The notes under the pieces are model-generated. The model saw only the letters and a list, made by a program, of their open reading frames with translations. It searched no databases and had not been told where the DNA came from. 64,000 nucleotides of DNA, from NCBI RefSeq assembly GCF_052156635.1, contig NZ_JBQKUO010000001.1, positions 682,001 through 746,000 of the forward strand, given 5' to 3'. Position numbers and translations under genes: made by a program. The stretch's first letter is position 1; every line of letters begins with the position of its first letter. Below are positions 15,744-24,309 of this stretch, in pieces. The stretch is from Nitrospina sp052156635. GTDB lineage: Bacteria > Nitrospinota > Nitrospinia > Nitrospinales > Nitrospinaceae.

Positions 15744-17441
15744 TCAGTTTTTCATATCCTGCATCATGATCTGCGTCATGCCATCGGCGGGAACGGGCGG
15801 GGAGTAGTAATAACCCTGGTATTTATCGCAACCCATGTCGCGCAGGATGTCGAATTGTTCCTGCGTTTCGACGCCTTCCGCGATGGTTTCGATTTCCAGC
15901 GATTTTGCCATGGTGACGATGGCCTGCACGATCGCCTTGTTTGTCGGATTGATGACTTCATTGATAAACGACTGGTCGATCTTCAGCACGCCCGGGGTGA
16001 TGGTTTTGATGTAACTGAGGGACGAGTACCCCGTACCAAAGTCGTCGATGGAAACCGTCACTCCCATGTTGCGGAACTCGTCGATGATTTTCATTCCCTT
16101 TTCCGGGTTCTCGAGGAACGTGCTTTCCGTGAGTTCCACCTCCAGCGTGCTCGATTTCATGTCCAGGTTATCGAGCAAGAACGAAATATTCTGGGCCAGG
16201 CCTTCCTGCTGGAACTGACAGGCCGAAAGGTTCACCGCAATGCGCGGATTGCCCAGTCCCATCGTCTGCCATTTCTTGTTCTGGGAACAGGCCTGCGACA
16301 ACACCCATTCACCGATGTCGAGGATCAGCCCCGTCTCCTCCGCCAGCGGAATGAACGTCGACGGCGGAACCCAGCCCAGTTGCGGATGCCGCCAGCGGAT
16401 CAACGCCTCCGTGCTTGTCAGGCGGCCACTCTGGAAATCGATTTGCGGCTGGTAAAACACTTCGAATTCGTTCTGCTTGAGCCCGCGTCGAATGGACCCC
16501 GCCAGTTCCATGCGCGAACTGGCCTTTTCCTCCATGCGCGGATCGAAAAAGAAATAGGTGTTCTTGCCCGAACGCTTGGCCTGCGACATGGCGATCTCCG
16601 CATTCTTGATGAGACTGGGAGCCGTGACTCCGTCGTGCGGGTACAGCGCAATCCCAATCGAACCGGTGACAAAGATTTCCTTGTCCATGCACGGAAACGG
16701 TTTGGTAAAAGCCGCAAGCAGTTGTTGCCCGATGTGCATGGCATCGGCTTTCTGGATCTGTGGCACAATCAGGCCGAAACGATCTCCGTTCAAACGTGCA
16801 AGGGAATTGTCTTCAGGCAGGGTGTTGCTGATACGGTGTGAAACCTGCGTCAGAACGCGATTGCTCATATCCTCCCCATAGGTGTCGTTGACGGACCGAA
16901 ACCCGTCCAGATCCACCAGCATCAGTGCCAGCAGTTCGCGGTGCCGCTGCGAATGCGCCAGCGCCTGGATCAGCCGGTCGCAGAACAATTCACGGTTCGG
17001 CAGGCCGGTGAGGGAATCGTAATAGGCAAGGTGCTTGATGGTCTCTTCCGCTTTTTTCTTCTCAGACAGGTCCTGCACCACAAACATCAGACCCGGTTCC
17101 GTTCCCTGTTCCAGCTGTGCCATTTTCAAGCTGAGGGGAATCAGGGAACCGGTGCGGCCGATTCCGCGAATCTCGCAGGTGCCTGTTTGCAAGGAGGCGA
17201 GTTCCGGGTCCTCGTCCTCATAACTGAACTGCATGTCCCAGAAATCCATCGTGGGGGTGGCGAACAGGGACCGGATGTTGCGACCCGAAAGCTCCGAGGA
17301 GGAAAAATCCAGCAATTGCTGAACCGTAAAATTAGTCCACAGGATGAACCCTTTTGCATCGGTCAATATCACCCCTTCCACCAGGTTTTCCATGATGGCG
17401 ACCATCTGCGGAATTTGCGCAAATCCGGAAGGAAATGTCAT
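15744..17441 (-). CDS. PAS-GGDEF-EAL protein, probable c-di-GMP phosphodiesterase
   Basis: 565 aa, cytosolic. An N-terminal PAS domain (about 10-125) precedes a GGDEF domain whose signature is degenerate (N218-G-D-R-F instead of GGDEF), so cyclase activity is unlikely. The EAL domain looks complete: STEALIRW with Glu345, NLSACQF, ELTES, IDDFGTGYSS, LKIDQSFI and TIAEGVET. It should hydrolyse c-di-GMP. ATG 17441 is preferred; an in-frame TTG at 17552 without a ribosome site would add 37 residues. A Fur-box-containing promoter lies upstream, suggesting iron control. Confidence 0.88.
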   Translation of the reverse strand: MTFPSGFAQIPQMVAIMENLVEGVILTDAKGFILWTNFTVQQLLDFSSSELSGRNIRSLFATPTMDFWDMQFSYEDEDPELASLQTGTCEIRGIGRTGSLIPLSLKMAQLEQGTEPGLMFVVQDLSEKKKAEETIKHLAYYDSLTGLPNRELFCDRLIQALAHSQRHRELLALMLVDLDGFRSVNDTYGEDMSNRVLTQVSHRISNTLPEDNSLARLNGDRFGLIVPQIQKADAMHIGQQLLAAFTKPFPCMDKEIFVTGSIGIALYPHDGVTAPSLIKNAEIAMSQAKRSGKNTYFFFDPRMEEKASSRMELAGSIRRGLKQNEFEVFYQPQIDFQSGRLTSTEALIRWRHPQLGWVPPSTFIPLAEETGLILDIGEWVLSQACSQNKKWQTMGLGNPRIAVNLSACQFQQEGLAQNISFLLDNLDMKSSTLEVELTESTFLENPEKGMKIIDEFRNMGVTVSIDDFGTGYSSLSYIKTITPGVLKIDQSFINEVINPTNKAIVQAIVTMAKSLEIETIAEGVETQEQFDILRDMGCDKYQGYYYSPPVPADGMTQIMMQDMKN

Positions 17442-17575
17442 GCAGTTTCTCTTTAAGGGTTCATAAAGAACAATTTGACTGCTTCTGCTTGAACGATTGG
17501 AGCCGGGGAGCGGGAGCATACGAGCAACCTTCTTATCGGTTTGAGTTTTCAATATATTAGTAAAACTGTACTTAT

Positions 17576-17605
17576 AGGATAACAGATAATGATAATCATT
17601 TTCAA
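17576..17605 (-). promoter_or_regulatory. Candidate promoter with embedded Fur box
   Basis: On the minus strand TTGAAA (17605-17600), 18-bp spacer, TATCCT (17581-17576). The spacer contains GATAATGATAATCATTTTC (17585-17603), matching the classical 19-bp Fur box at 18 positions. It reads toward the PAS-GGDEF-EAL gene and away from the OPT gene's 3' end. Confidence 0.7.
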
Positions 17606-17646
17606 TAGAAGCTTAATAGAAATTTGTTTGAATTCGATACTTATTA

Positions 17647-19455
17647 TCAGCTGGATATCAATTGAATGAGGGCGTGCACCACCCCGGCCAGGCTTTCCCC
17701 CGCAACGAGGCCGGCCGCCAGCACCACCATAAACCGACGGTGCCATTCGGGAACCCGGCAGGCGAGTCCCCACGAAAGCAGTCCCCCCATAAACATGGAA
17801 AGGGATATCCACGGGGGAATGATGAAAGCCAGCCCGAGGCTGGCCGCGCTTGGCAACCATCGGTGGAGATCCGCTGGAAGAAACCGTTCGCCAAAAGCCA
17901 GGAACAACCCCGCTCCTCCGGCCACCGCCATGGCCGGGACCGATCCCGCAGGCAGTGCCCCCAGCCCCTGCTGAAACACTTCCGCCACCGCCTTCCATGT
18001 GGCCACTGCGGGGGCGGGCCATTCGGCGGTGAGCAACATAGCCTGCGGATCGGGAATGAGAAACAGGTAGGCGGCCGTGCCTGCCAGCGATCCGGCCAGG
18101 ATGCCGAACACCTGGGCGACGCTCTGCAGTCGCGGTGAAGCGTGGATCAACAAACCCGTTTTCAGATCGTGCAGAAGGTCGGAACACTGCCCCGCCGCCC
18201 CGCCGGTGACATTCGCCGACATCAGGTTGGTGGTGGCGTTGGCGGGGGACAGCACACCAAAGGTCAACTGCGTCACCTTGCCCAGCGCGCCGATGGGCGG
18301 GATTCCGGTTTCACCACTCACCCGGGCAGATACAATCGCCAGAAAAAACGTCAGCACCACCGCCACCGCCGCCATCCGCAGGGTGATGTCGAACAACGTC
18401 ACCTGCGCCACCACAACCAGTCCCATCGCAAGCACCAGTCCCACCCGAAAACCGCGCCGGGTCTCGCCCCGCGCCATGTCGCCGATTTCATCCGCCACCT
18501 GTTTCTCCTTCCGGTGACGCAGGGCCCGGATGGAAGCGATGGCAAAGGAGGTCAGCGACGCGGTCACCATGAGCGTCACCCCCGGCCACAGAAGCCAAGG
18601 CACCATGTCGGCGAACCAGAAAGCGCCGGCTTCATTTGGCCCCGCCTGCGCCCAGCCGCGGGAAAGGGCCCATGGCCCCAGCACGCCCCACGCCAAAACC
18701 GCACCCATTAGCAGGGACAATCCAACACGCACACCGACGATCGCCCCGAACCCGACCATGAGCAGGGATGGATCGAACACGAAACCGAGGTTCTTCCATG
18801 TGACCTGCTGGTAGCCCGCCGCCTTGAGTGCGCCCGAAGCGGACCAGCCGAACGACGCGGGCAATCCAACCCGGCCAACCAGGGAAGTGGTGGTCTCCAG
18901 CACTTTCACCACCGCGGCCACAACCGCGCTCGCCGTCAGCATTTGAAGGCGCACGGTCGCTTCTTTGCCGTGCGAATAAATGTCGCGCAGAACCTCCGCC
19001 GTTGCCACCCCGGCGGGAAAAGGAAGTTTTTCCGCCAGCAGCATCTGCCGCCTCAGTCCCACCGCCATCACCAGCCCCAGCGCGCTGATGGCGAAGGTCC
19101 ACACCGCAAGCACGCTCCACGCGAGCCGCTCGCCGGTCAACAGCGCCAGCGCCGGAATGGGCGCGACCAGCCCGGCGGACACGATCGACGCCCCCGCCGA
19201 AGCGGCGGTCTGGTTGATGTTGTTTTCGTAAATGCCCCACGGTCGGGAGTCCGCCACCTTTTCACCGAACCGCCAGAAGGCGAGGCTCAGCAACACGGCG
19301 GTGATGGACATGTTGAACGACCAGCCGATCTTCAAACCGCTATACACGTTGCAGGGAACCAGCAAAGCCCCCAGGGTCATGCCGGTGACGACGGCACGCA
19401 CGGTCAGTTGCGGGGTGTCCGGGGTGGGATGGAATTCATTCTGGAGTGAAGCCAT
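17647..19455 (-). CDS. OPT-family oligopeptide/metal-chelate transporter
   Basis: 602 aa with about 14-16 membrane helices. N-terminal LTVRAVVTGMTLGALLVPCNVYSG and GLKIGWSFNMS, then NNINQTAASAGASIVSAGL, are typical of the OPT/YSL superfamily (bacterial OPT branch), which takes up small peptides or metal-siderophore-like complexes. Substrate cannot be told. ATG at 19455. The Fur box lies at its 3' end, so it probably does not control this gene. It diverges from ynfA across a 123-bp gap holding a perfect 14-bp palindrome. Confidence 0.85.
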   Translation of the reverse strand: MASLQNEFHPTPDTPQLTVRAVVTGMTLGALLVPCNVYSGLKIGWSFNMSITAVLLSLAFWRFGEKVADSRPWGIYENNINQTAASAGASIVSAGLVAPIPALALLTGERLAWSVLAVWTFAISALGLVMAVGLRRQMLLAEKLPFPAGVATAEVLRDIYSHGKEATVRLQMLTASAVVAAVVKVLETTTSLVGRVGLPASFGWSASGALKAAGYQQVTWKNLGFVFDPSLLMVGFGAIVGVRVGLSLLMGAVLAWGVLGPWALSRGWAQAGPNEAGAFWFADMVPWLLWPGVTLMVTASLTSFAIASIRALRHRKEKQVADEIGDMARGETRRGFRVGLVLAMGLVVVAQVTLFDITLRMAAVAVVLTFFLAIVSARVSGETGIPPIGALGKVTQLTFGVLSPANATTNLMSANVTGGAAGQCSDLLHDLKTGLLIHASPRLQSVAQVFGILAGSLAGTAAYLFLIPDPQAMLLTAEWPAPAVATWKAVAEVFQQGLGALPAGSVPAMAVAGGAGLFLAFGERFLPADLHRWLPSAASLGLAFIIPPWISLSMFMGGLLSWGLACRVPEWHRRFMVVLAAGLVAGESLAGVVHALIQLISS

Positions 19456-19478
19456 TTCTCATTCTAAATGAAAACGCT

Positions 19479-19492
19479 GTTTGGGCCCAAAC
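19479..19492. promoter_or_regulatory. Perfect 14-bp palindrome between divergent genes
   Basis: GTTTGGGCCCAAAC sits between the OPT gene (-) and the UPF0060 gene (+). A perfect dyad in a divergent promoter region is a candidate operator for an unknown regulator. Confidence 0.35.
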
Positions 19493-19578
19493 CCACGTAT
19501 TGGTATCATGGAAACCAGTCCCTTTCACAACACGATTAACCCTTGGAGTTGGCACTGTAAGCTGGGCGGTGAGACATC

Positions 19579-19908
19579 ATGCACGCGTTTGCGTATTACA
19601 TCACGGCGGCGGTGGCGGAGATTGGCGGCTGTTTTGCGTTCTGGGCGTGGTTGCGTCTCGACCGCAGTGGCTTCTGGACGATCCCCGGCCTCCTGTCGCT
19701 GATCGCGTTCGCCTTCCTGCTCACGCGCATCGAAAGCCCCTTTGCCGGGCGCGCCTACGCGGCATACGGCGGGGTGTACATCGCCGCTTCCCTGTTGTGG
19801 CTGTGGTGCATCGAAGGCCAGCGCCCCGACCGGTGGGATGTCCTGGGCGCGCTTGTGTGCCTGGCCGGGGCGGCGCTGATCCTGTTCGGACCGCGCCCTT
19901 CCATTTAA
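19579..19908 (+). CDS. ynfA: YnfA/UPF0060 family membrane protein
   Basis: 109 aa, four helices, of the SMR-like YnfA family. AEIGGCFAFWAWLR, GRAYAAYGGVYI and the C-terminal RPDRWDVLGA are the conserved blocks. YnfA homologues are small multidrug-efflux-like proteins; the physiological role is unclear. The next gene starts 30 bp after the stop on the same strand. Confidence 0.9.
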   Translation: MHAFAYYITAAVAEIGGCFAFWAWLRLDRSGFWTIPGLLSLIAFAFLLTRIESPFAGRAYAAYGGVYIAASLLWLWCIEGQRPDRWDVLGALVCLAGAALILFGPRPSI

Positions 19909-19938
19909 TCTTGAACGGTTTTCTTTTCCGGAGGCAAT

Positions 19939-20787
19939 ATGGCTCTTCGTGTTCCCAAAGCCTTTTCAATATTCGCTTTGCTTTTCCTCCTGCTCGTCTC
20001 CACGACCGCATCCGCAGCGCAGGGGCAGTGGGGCGGATTCATTTACCTGTTTCCCAAATCCGGGGCGGCGTTGACGGAAGAATGGAAACGGGATCTGGCC
20101 GCCCTCACCAAGCAGGCGGGCGAACTGTTCGCCAACGATTTTTTACCGGCGCAATCGGGACCGGAAAACATCCTCTACATCAAAACCGTACGGTACACGC
20201 TGTACGGCAAACCGTTCACGCCCGAACCGCTGGGAGTGATCCGCGTGGAGTCGATGGACCGGGAGAAAATAGAACGTTTTTACCAGGCGTTTCGCGAAGC
20301 CGCCGGGCATCGGCTGGACTTGAAAATCATCTACGGCGTCACCTCCGAGTTGCGTTACACCGACGCCGAGACGCTGGAGCGGTTGCAACAGAACGCGCCG
20401 CAACGCGGCTCCGGTTTTGAACAGCCCAACGCCGTGGTGTTTCCGCTTTCCAAATCGAAAGAATGGTGGGGGATGACCCAGGAAAAACGGGAATCGTATT
20501 TCTTCCGGGACCCGGAGCGCTTCGGCTCCGCCCACGAGGGGCACAATGAAATCGGCTTCCGCTACATACAGAAAATTTTCCGCAAGCTGTACCAGTCGCG
20601 CTTCATCGACGGCGAGTCGGACTTCGTCACCTACTTCGAATACGCCGACCGCGACCGCGAGGCGTTCGATGCCCTTCTGGAAGGTCTGCGCAACACGGAA
20701 TGGAATCCGGAATGGAAATTTGTGGAGGAGGCGCCCATCGTCTACGGAACGCGGGTGCAGGGGATAGGCGACATTTTAAGGGACTGA
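19939..20787 (+). CDS. cld: Periplasmic chlorite dismutase-like haem protein
   Basis: 282 aa with a signal peptide (hydrophobic core FSIFALLFLLLV, cleavage about ASA-A27). The C-terminal half matches the Cld family: VFPLSKSKEWW (Lys172, Trp176, Trp177), His202 in GHNEIGFRYI as proximal haem ligand, FRKLYQS with Arg215 exactly 13 residues after the His (the spacing of His160/Arg173 in the Nitrospira enzyme), and DFVTYFE. The distal Arg marks chlorite-dismutating enzymes and is absent from HemQ-type relatives. It would split chlorite to chloride and O2. About 11 extra residues lie between the Trp pair and the His. Not proven functional. Confidence 0.75.
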   Translation: MALRVPKAFSIFALLFLLLVSTTASAAQGQWGGFIYLFPKSGAALTEEWKRDLAALTKQAGELFANDFLPAQSGPENILYIKTVRYTLYGKPFTPEPLGVIRVESMDREKIERFYQAFREAAGHRLDLKIIYGVTSELRYTDAETLERLQQNAPQRGSGFEQPNAVVFPLSKSKEWWGMTQEKRESYFFRDPERFGSAHEGHNEIGFRYIQKIFRKLYQSRFIDGESDFVTYFEYADRDREAFDALLEGLRNTEWNPEWKFVEEAPIVYGTRVQGIGDILRD

Positions 20788-20810
20788 CGGGAGTGCCTGG
20801 GGTTGTGGCC

Positions 20811-21188
20811 TCACCCCTCCCCTTTCATGTATTGCAGGTAAAACGGGGATTTCAGGATTTCCGGATTGTCACGCGCATACTTTTTTGCAAGCTTCAGCGA
20901 ATCCCGCACCTTGTCTTTCTGTCCCATCATGTGGCGGCAGAGCGCGATGTTGAAATGGATCTCCCCCGCGTGCGGGTCGGCCGCCTTCGCCTGAAGGAAC
21001 GCGATCACCGCCTCGCTGTAGTTGCCCTTGTGAAAATAATCGGTACCGCGCTCATTGAACATGAACGACGAGGGCTCGGCTCCCGCCGGCAGGATCAGCG
21101 GCTGCGCGGGCGGTTTTTCGCACCCGGCCAGAAGAATGAATACCAGCATGCAAATCGTAACGATGGGCGCAGGGTGTTTGTGTGTCAT
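20811..21188 (-). CDS. Small TPR lipoprotein
   Basis: 125 aa. Signal peptide with lipobox LLAGC (Cys23), then a TPR-type pair: NERGTDYFHKGNYSEAVIAF and GEIHFNIALCRHMMGQKDKV. Probably anchored in the outer or inner membrane facing the periplasm. Upstream on the minus strand is a TATAAT (21237-21232) that could be its -10. Convergent with the chlorite dismutase gene, 23 bp apart. Confidence 0.75.
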   Translation of the reverse strand: MTHKHPAPIVTICMLVFILLAGCEKPPAQPLILPAGAEPSSFMFNERGTDYFHKGNYSEAVIAFLQAKAADPHAGEIHFNIALCRHMMGQKDKVRDSLKLAKKYARDNPEILKSPFYLQYMKGEG

Positions 21189-21357
21189 GAAAAGTTTTCC
21201 GAAGAACCCGCTCTAATTGGAAAAATTGTACATTATATAGACGGAAACCCATTTTACCACCCCGTAAAACGGAACACGCTCCGGGGCGGCCATGTTTTTC
21301 CGTGAACATCCGACGCGACTTCGGCCCAAACTGGAAGGAAAATCCAGACCCTGTCTT

Positions 21358-21386
21358 TTTACAGCCCCGGGTTCGCGTATTATAAT
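21358..21386 (+). promoter_or_regulatory. Sigma-70 promoter of the amidoligase gene
   Basis: TTTACA (21358-21363; 5 of 6), a 17-bp spacer and a perfect TATAAT (21381-21386), about 85 bp upstream of the ATG. Confidence 0.7.
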
Positions 21387-21471
21387 AAGGAAACCAGAAA
21401 TTTTTGAAATCTACCTTTCCTTTCGCTCCCATTCGTTTCGTGAAAGGTGAAGGCCCTGAACGGAGGCAGCC

Positions 21472-22461
21472 ATGGAAACCGAATACCGCATGCCCCCGGA
21501 ACCGCGCAATGCGCAGGGCGAGATGCGTACGGTGGGAATTGAGCTGGAATTCGCCGCGGAAGACGGCCGCCAGCTGGCCGAACTCGTACAACGCATCTAC
21601 CCGGGAACCATCGACCGCATCGACCCCCACCTGTTCAAAATCCGGGACACGACCCTTGGCACGTTCACCATCGAGCTCGACACCCAGTACGTGCACTGGG
21701 AACGGCCCAACAAGGAGGAGGTGCCCCTCATCGACGAACTGCTGCCGCAGGAATTGTTCGATGACATCCTGGAAGCGGTGGGCGATGTCATGAAACACGT
21801 CGTCCCGTACGAACTGGTGACGCCCCCCATCCCTCTCGACCGTCTTGGAAAACTCGAACAGCTGGTCGCGGAACTGCGCAAGCTCAAGGTGAAGGGCACC
21901 GACGAGGGCGTTTTCTACGCGTTCGGCATGCACCTGAATCCCGAAGTGGCCGTCCAGGATTGCACGTGGATCTTGAATGTGCTTCGCGCCTACCTGCTTC
22001 TCGCCGAATGGCTGCACGAACAAATGGGCATCGACCTCGCGCGCAAGCTGTCGCCCTACATCCGCGCGTTTCAGGAACCGTACATACTGAAAGTGCTGAA
22101 TCCGGAATACCAGCCCGATGAAGAATCATTCATCCGCGATTACGTGAAATTCAACGACACGCGCAACCGCGAACTGGATTTGTTTCCCCTGCTTTCCCAC
22201 ATCAACGAAGACCTGATGCAGCAACTGGTCACCGATGAATTGACCAAACCCCGCCCCACGTTTCATTTTCGCCTGCCCGACTGCCGCCTGAACGACCCCG
22301 CGTGGTCCATCGCCCACCACTGGAATCTGTGGGTGAAAGTGGAAGAACTGGCAGAAGATACCGCGCGGCTGGAGGAAATGAGCCGCGCCTACATCGAACA
22401 TGCGGGCAAACTGTTCAAAGGCAAGTGGGCGGAAAAAGTTCCCGACTTTCTCAAAGCCTGA
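21472..22461 (+). CDS. Putative amidoligase family protein
   Basis: 329 aa soluble protein. TVGIELEFAAEDG near the N-terminus and TFHFRLPDCRLNDP with WNLWVKVEELA near the C-terminus are typical of the putative amidoligase family (PF12224-like, COOH-NH2 ligase/glutamine synthetase fold). Such enzymes are proposed to form amide bonds between amino groups and carboxylates in peptide or cell-wall modification. The partners usually found beside them (glutamine amidotransferase, gamma-glutamylcyclotransferase) are absent here. GGAGG precedes the ATG. Single gene with its own promoter. Confidence 0.75.
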   Translation: METEYRMPPEPRNAQGEMRTVGIELEFAAEDGRQLAELVQRIYPGTIDRIDPHLFKIRDTTLGTFTIELDTQYVHWERPNKEEVPLIDELLPQELFDDILEAVGDVMKHVVPYELVTPPIPLDRLGKLEQLVAELRKLKVKGTDEGVFYAFGMHLNPEVAVQDCTWILNVLRAYLLLAEWLHEQMGIDLARKLSPYIRAFQEPYILKVLNPEYQPDEESFIRDYVKFNDTRNRELDLFPLLSHINEDLMQQLVTDELTKPRPTFHFRLPDCRLNDPAWSIAHHWNLWVKVEELAEDTARLEEMSRAYIEHAGKLFKGKWAEKVPDFLKA

Positions 22462-22890
22462 ATAGCGCCGGGCGCCGAATTTCTATTCGAAATTTTCCGG
22501 GTGACGTTTTGATTGCCGAGGTCAGGGGTGAATTGGAATCGGAAAGAAGAGTTGGAAGAAGAGGGTGCCGTTTCCACGGGAGGGGTAAGCCTGTTTTGAG
22601 AAAGTGGAAACGACCCCCTCTTTCCAGACGCGACCGGCGGGGGAAGACGGCCCGCCGGGCCGCGCAAGAACCAATGCGTTTGAACCTACTGCAACAAACC
22701 AAGGGAGGTTTGCCTTCAAGCCGGGTCAAGGACCAGGAGCTGGGAATGGCCGAGGAACCATCAACCTTTCCTTAACTCCCAACCCCAGTCGGGAATCACA
22801 GCCCCCGGTCCCTCCTCACACGGACCCGGTAACGCGGTAAATTGAGGTTTCAAAATTCAGCTAAATGGATGCCTGAAGTCCTTCAGCTAT

Positions 22891-22909
22891 GATTTTGAAA
22901 ATCATTATC
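22891..22909. promoter_or_regulatory. Fur box
   Basis: GATTTTGAAAATCATTATC matches the 19-bp Fur consensus at 16 positions, and ATCATTATCATAATCAT continues the hexamer pattern. It overlaps the predicted transcription start of the adjacent minus-strand promoter, the usual position for Fur repression. Confidence 0.65.
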
Positions 22910-22912
22910 ATA

Positions 22913-22940
22913 ATCATAACATAAGCGGGCTTATTGTCAA
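22913..22940 (-). promoter_or_regulatory. Strong sigma-70-type promoter, minus strand, no obvious gene
   Basis: Perfect TTGACA (22940-22935), 16-bp spacer, TATGAT (22918-22913; 5 of 6). Predicted start near 22906 inside the Fur box. Confidence 0.6.
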
Positions 22941-23121
22941 CCGATTTTTTTAATTTTTTTTGGCTTTGAATTCTATGGAGTTTCTGGTCTTCTCAGGAAG
23001 GAAAAGGGATTATTTCCCAATGCGGAATACAAACGGACTCAAAACCGGGCGCGATCCGGGCCCGCCTGTCAGGTAGTTTTCCCGGAGAAGCGGGCCCGGT
23101 GAACCCGGAATGGGAACAGCG

Positions 23122-23760
23122 TTAAGGGGCTTGCGGCTCGAAAACCAGAAAATTCTGCCGCGGCAGGAAGCTGTGTTCTTCCACCAGCGCGTATCCCGCC
23201 AGTTCGAACTCCTCAACCACCGTCGCCCGCCGCGTGAAGTGACGGAACGCGCCTTCGCGGAAATCGAGGATCGCCACCCGCCCGCCGGGTTTCAGATACT
23301 TCTTCGCGTTCTCAAAGTATGCGGCCCGGTCTTCGAGGTGGTGGTAAACGTTCGAGGAAAAAATCACGTCCACGGGTTCGGGAAGCTGGGGATCGTGTTT
23401 GGCCGCGCGCACCAGTTGGATGTTGCCCAGGTTTTTCTTGCGGGCGAGCAGACCCACCTCCGCCAGCAGGTCGCGGTCGATGTCGACGGCATACACCCGT
23501 CCCCCTGTGCCCACCGCGCCGGCCAGGCGGTGCGTGAAGTAACCGGTGCCGGAACCGAGATCGGCGACGACCGTGCCGGGTTGCAGTTGAAGGGCGGCGA
23601 TAACCGCTTCCGGTTTTTGCCACTGGTCGCGGTCCGCACTCCAGTAACGCTTGCCGCCGTGTGAATGCGAATGGCCGCACGCCACCAGCCCCAGCATGAG
23701 AACCATCAGCCCGATCCACCGCCACGTGAAAGACACCGCTCCCCTCTTTTGCAACTCCAT
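23122..23760 (-). CDS. Methyltransferase-fold lipoprotein
   Basis: 212 aa. The N-terminus is a lipoprotein signal (hydrophobic core MVLMLGL, lipobox LVAC, Cys28) followed by a His-rich HSHSHGG. The rest is a complete class I SAM methyltransferase: VVADLGSGTGYFTHRLA (motif I), YAVDIDRDLL (motif II), IFSSNVYHHLED, YLKPGGRVAILD. The start has GGGAGG at 6 bases. An exported methyltransferase fold is odd because SAM is cytosolic; similar proteins are annotated as methyltransferase-domain proteins without known substrate. Confidence 0.75.
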   Translation of the reverse strand: MELQKRGAVSFTWRWIGLMVLMLGLVACGHSHSHGGKRYWSADRDQWQKPEAVIAALQLQPGTVVADLGSGTGYFTHRLAGAVGTGGRVYAVDIDRDLLAEVGLLARKKNLGNIQLVRAAKHDPQLPEPVDVIFSSNVYHHLEDRAAYFENAKKYLKPGGRVAILDFREGAFRHFTRRATVVEEFELAGYALVEEHSFLPRQNFLVFEPQAP

Positions 23761-23976
23761 AGTCCACCTCCCTTAAAATTACGTAGTCTCTTACATTAAT
23801 TCCCGACTGCGCCCGGGGTCAATTGTGAAAACGGCAGATCCGCAAGACAACAATACCACCTCATATTCAACAAGCAATTTCAGGTACTTTCAATCCCCAC
23901 CTTTTGCAACGCGGCAGGGGTTCCCTGCATCTCAATCCACAGAAACGTATAATGAAAAATAAAAAAGGAGGCACGT

Positions 23977-24267
23977 ATGGGAAAGAAGGAAGAATACATC
24001 AACTGGATGCAGTCCAAACTGGATGAAGTCTCCGCGGACATCGACAAGCTGAAAGCGAAGGCCAATCAGGCAGAGGCTAAAGCTCAGGTGAAGTACCTGG
24101 ACGAAGTGGAAGCAATGCGGAAGAAAAAAGCCGACATGCAGGCGAAGCTCAAGGACGTGCAGACCGCCAGCGAAGGCGCGTGGGAGGATTTGAAGACCGG
24201 TCTCGACAAGTCATGGGACGACTTGAAATCGGGTGTCGAGTCGGCGTGGTCGCGCTTCAAAGGCTGA
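23977..24267 (+). CDS. Coiled-coil stress-type protein
   Basis: 96 aa, highly charged and almost entirely helical. It has heptad-like patterns through KLDEVSADIDKLKAKANQAE and a C-terminal DLKTGLDKSWDDLKSGVES repeat. It resembles the sll1863-type coiled-coil stress proteins. Perfect AAGGAGG upstream and a TATAAT at 23948-23953 give a very short leader, suggesting strong expression. Confidence 0.7.
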   Translation: MGKKEEYINWMQSKLDEVSADIDKLKAKANQAEAKAQVKYLDEVEAMRKKKADMQAKLKDVQTASEGAWEDLKTGLDKSWDDLKSGVESAWSRFKG

Positions 24268-24309
24268 GTACCCGCGCCTCGCCGCAGGCGAGCAACCTGA
24301 CGCGGCGGA

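Larger units (their letters stand above)
22462..23121. other. 660-bp gap between convergent genes with a Fur-box promoter
   Basis: No credible protein gene. Reading frames on both strands have the composition of chance frames and no ribosome sites. The gap contains a Fur-overlapped promoter reading on the minus strand (22913-22940), oligo-T/A tracts near 22945-22960, and an imperfect GC-rich hairpin at about 22801-22831. The transcript would run through 22905-22470 opposite to the amidoligase gene. A small RNA or antisense RNA is the simplest reading. Confidence 0.5.

Noticed and set aside
17442..17552. TTG start adding 37 residues to the PAS-GGDEF-EAL protein
   Set aside because: No ribosome site, the added residues are low-complexity, and the start would fall within about 17 bases of the predicted transcription start.
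22389..22840. Several 60-90 codon frames on both strands in the gap after the amidoligase gene
   Set aside because: Composition is Arg/Pro/Ser-rich and random-like, with no ribosome sites; the region is better read as non-coding.
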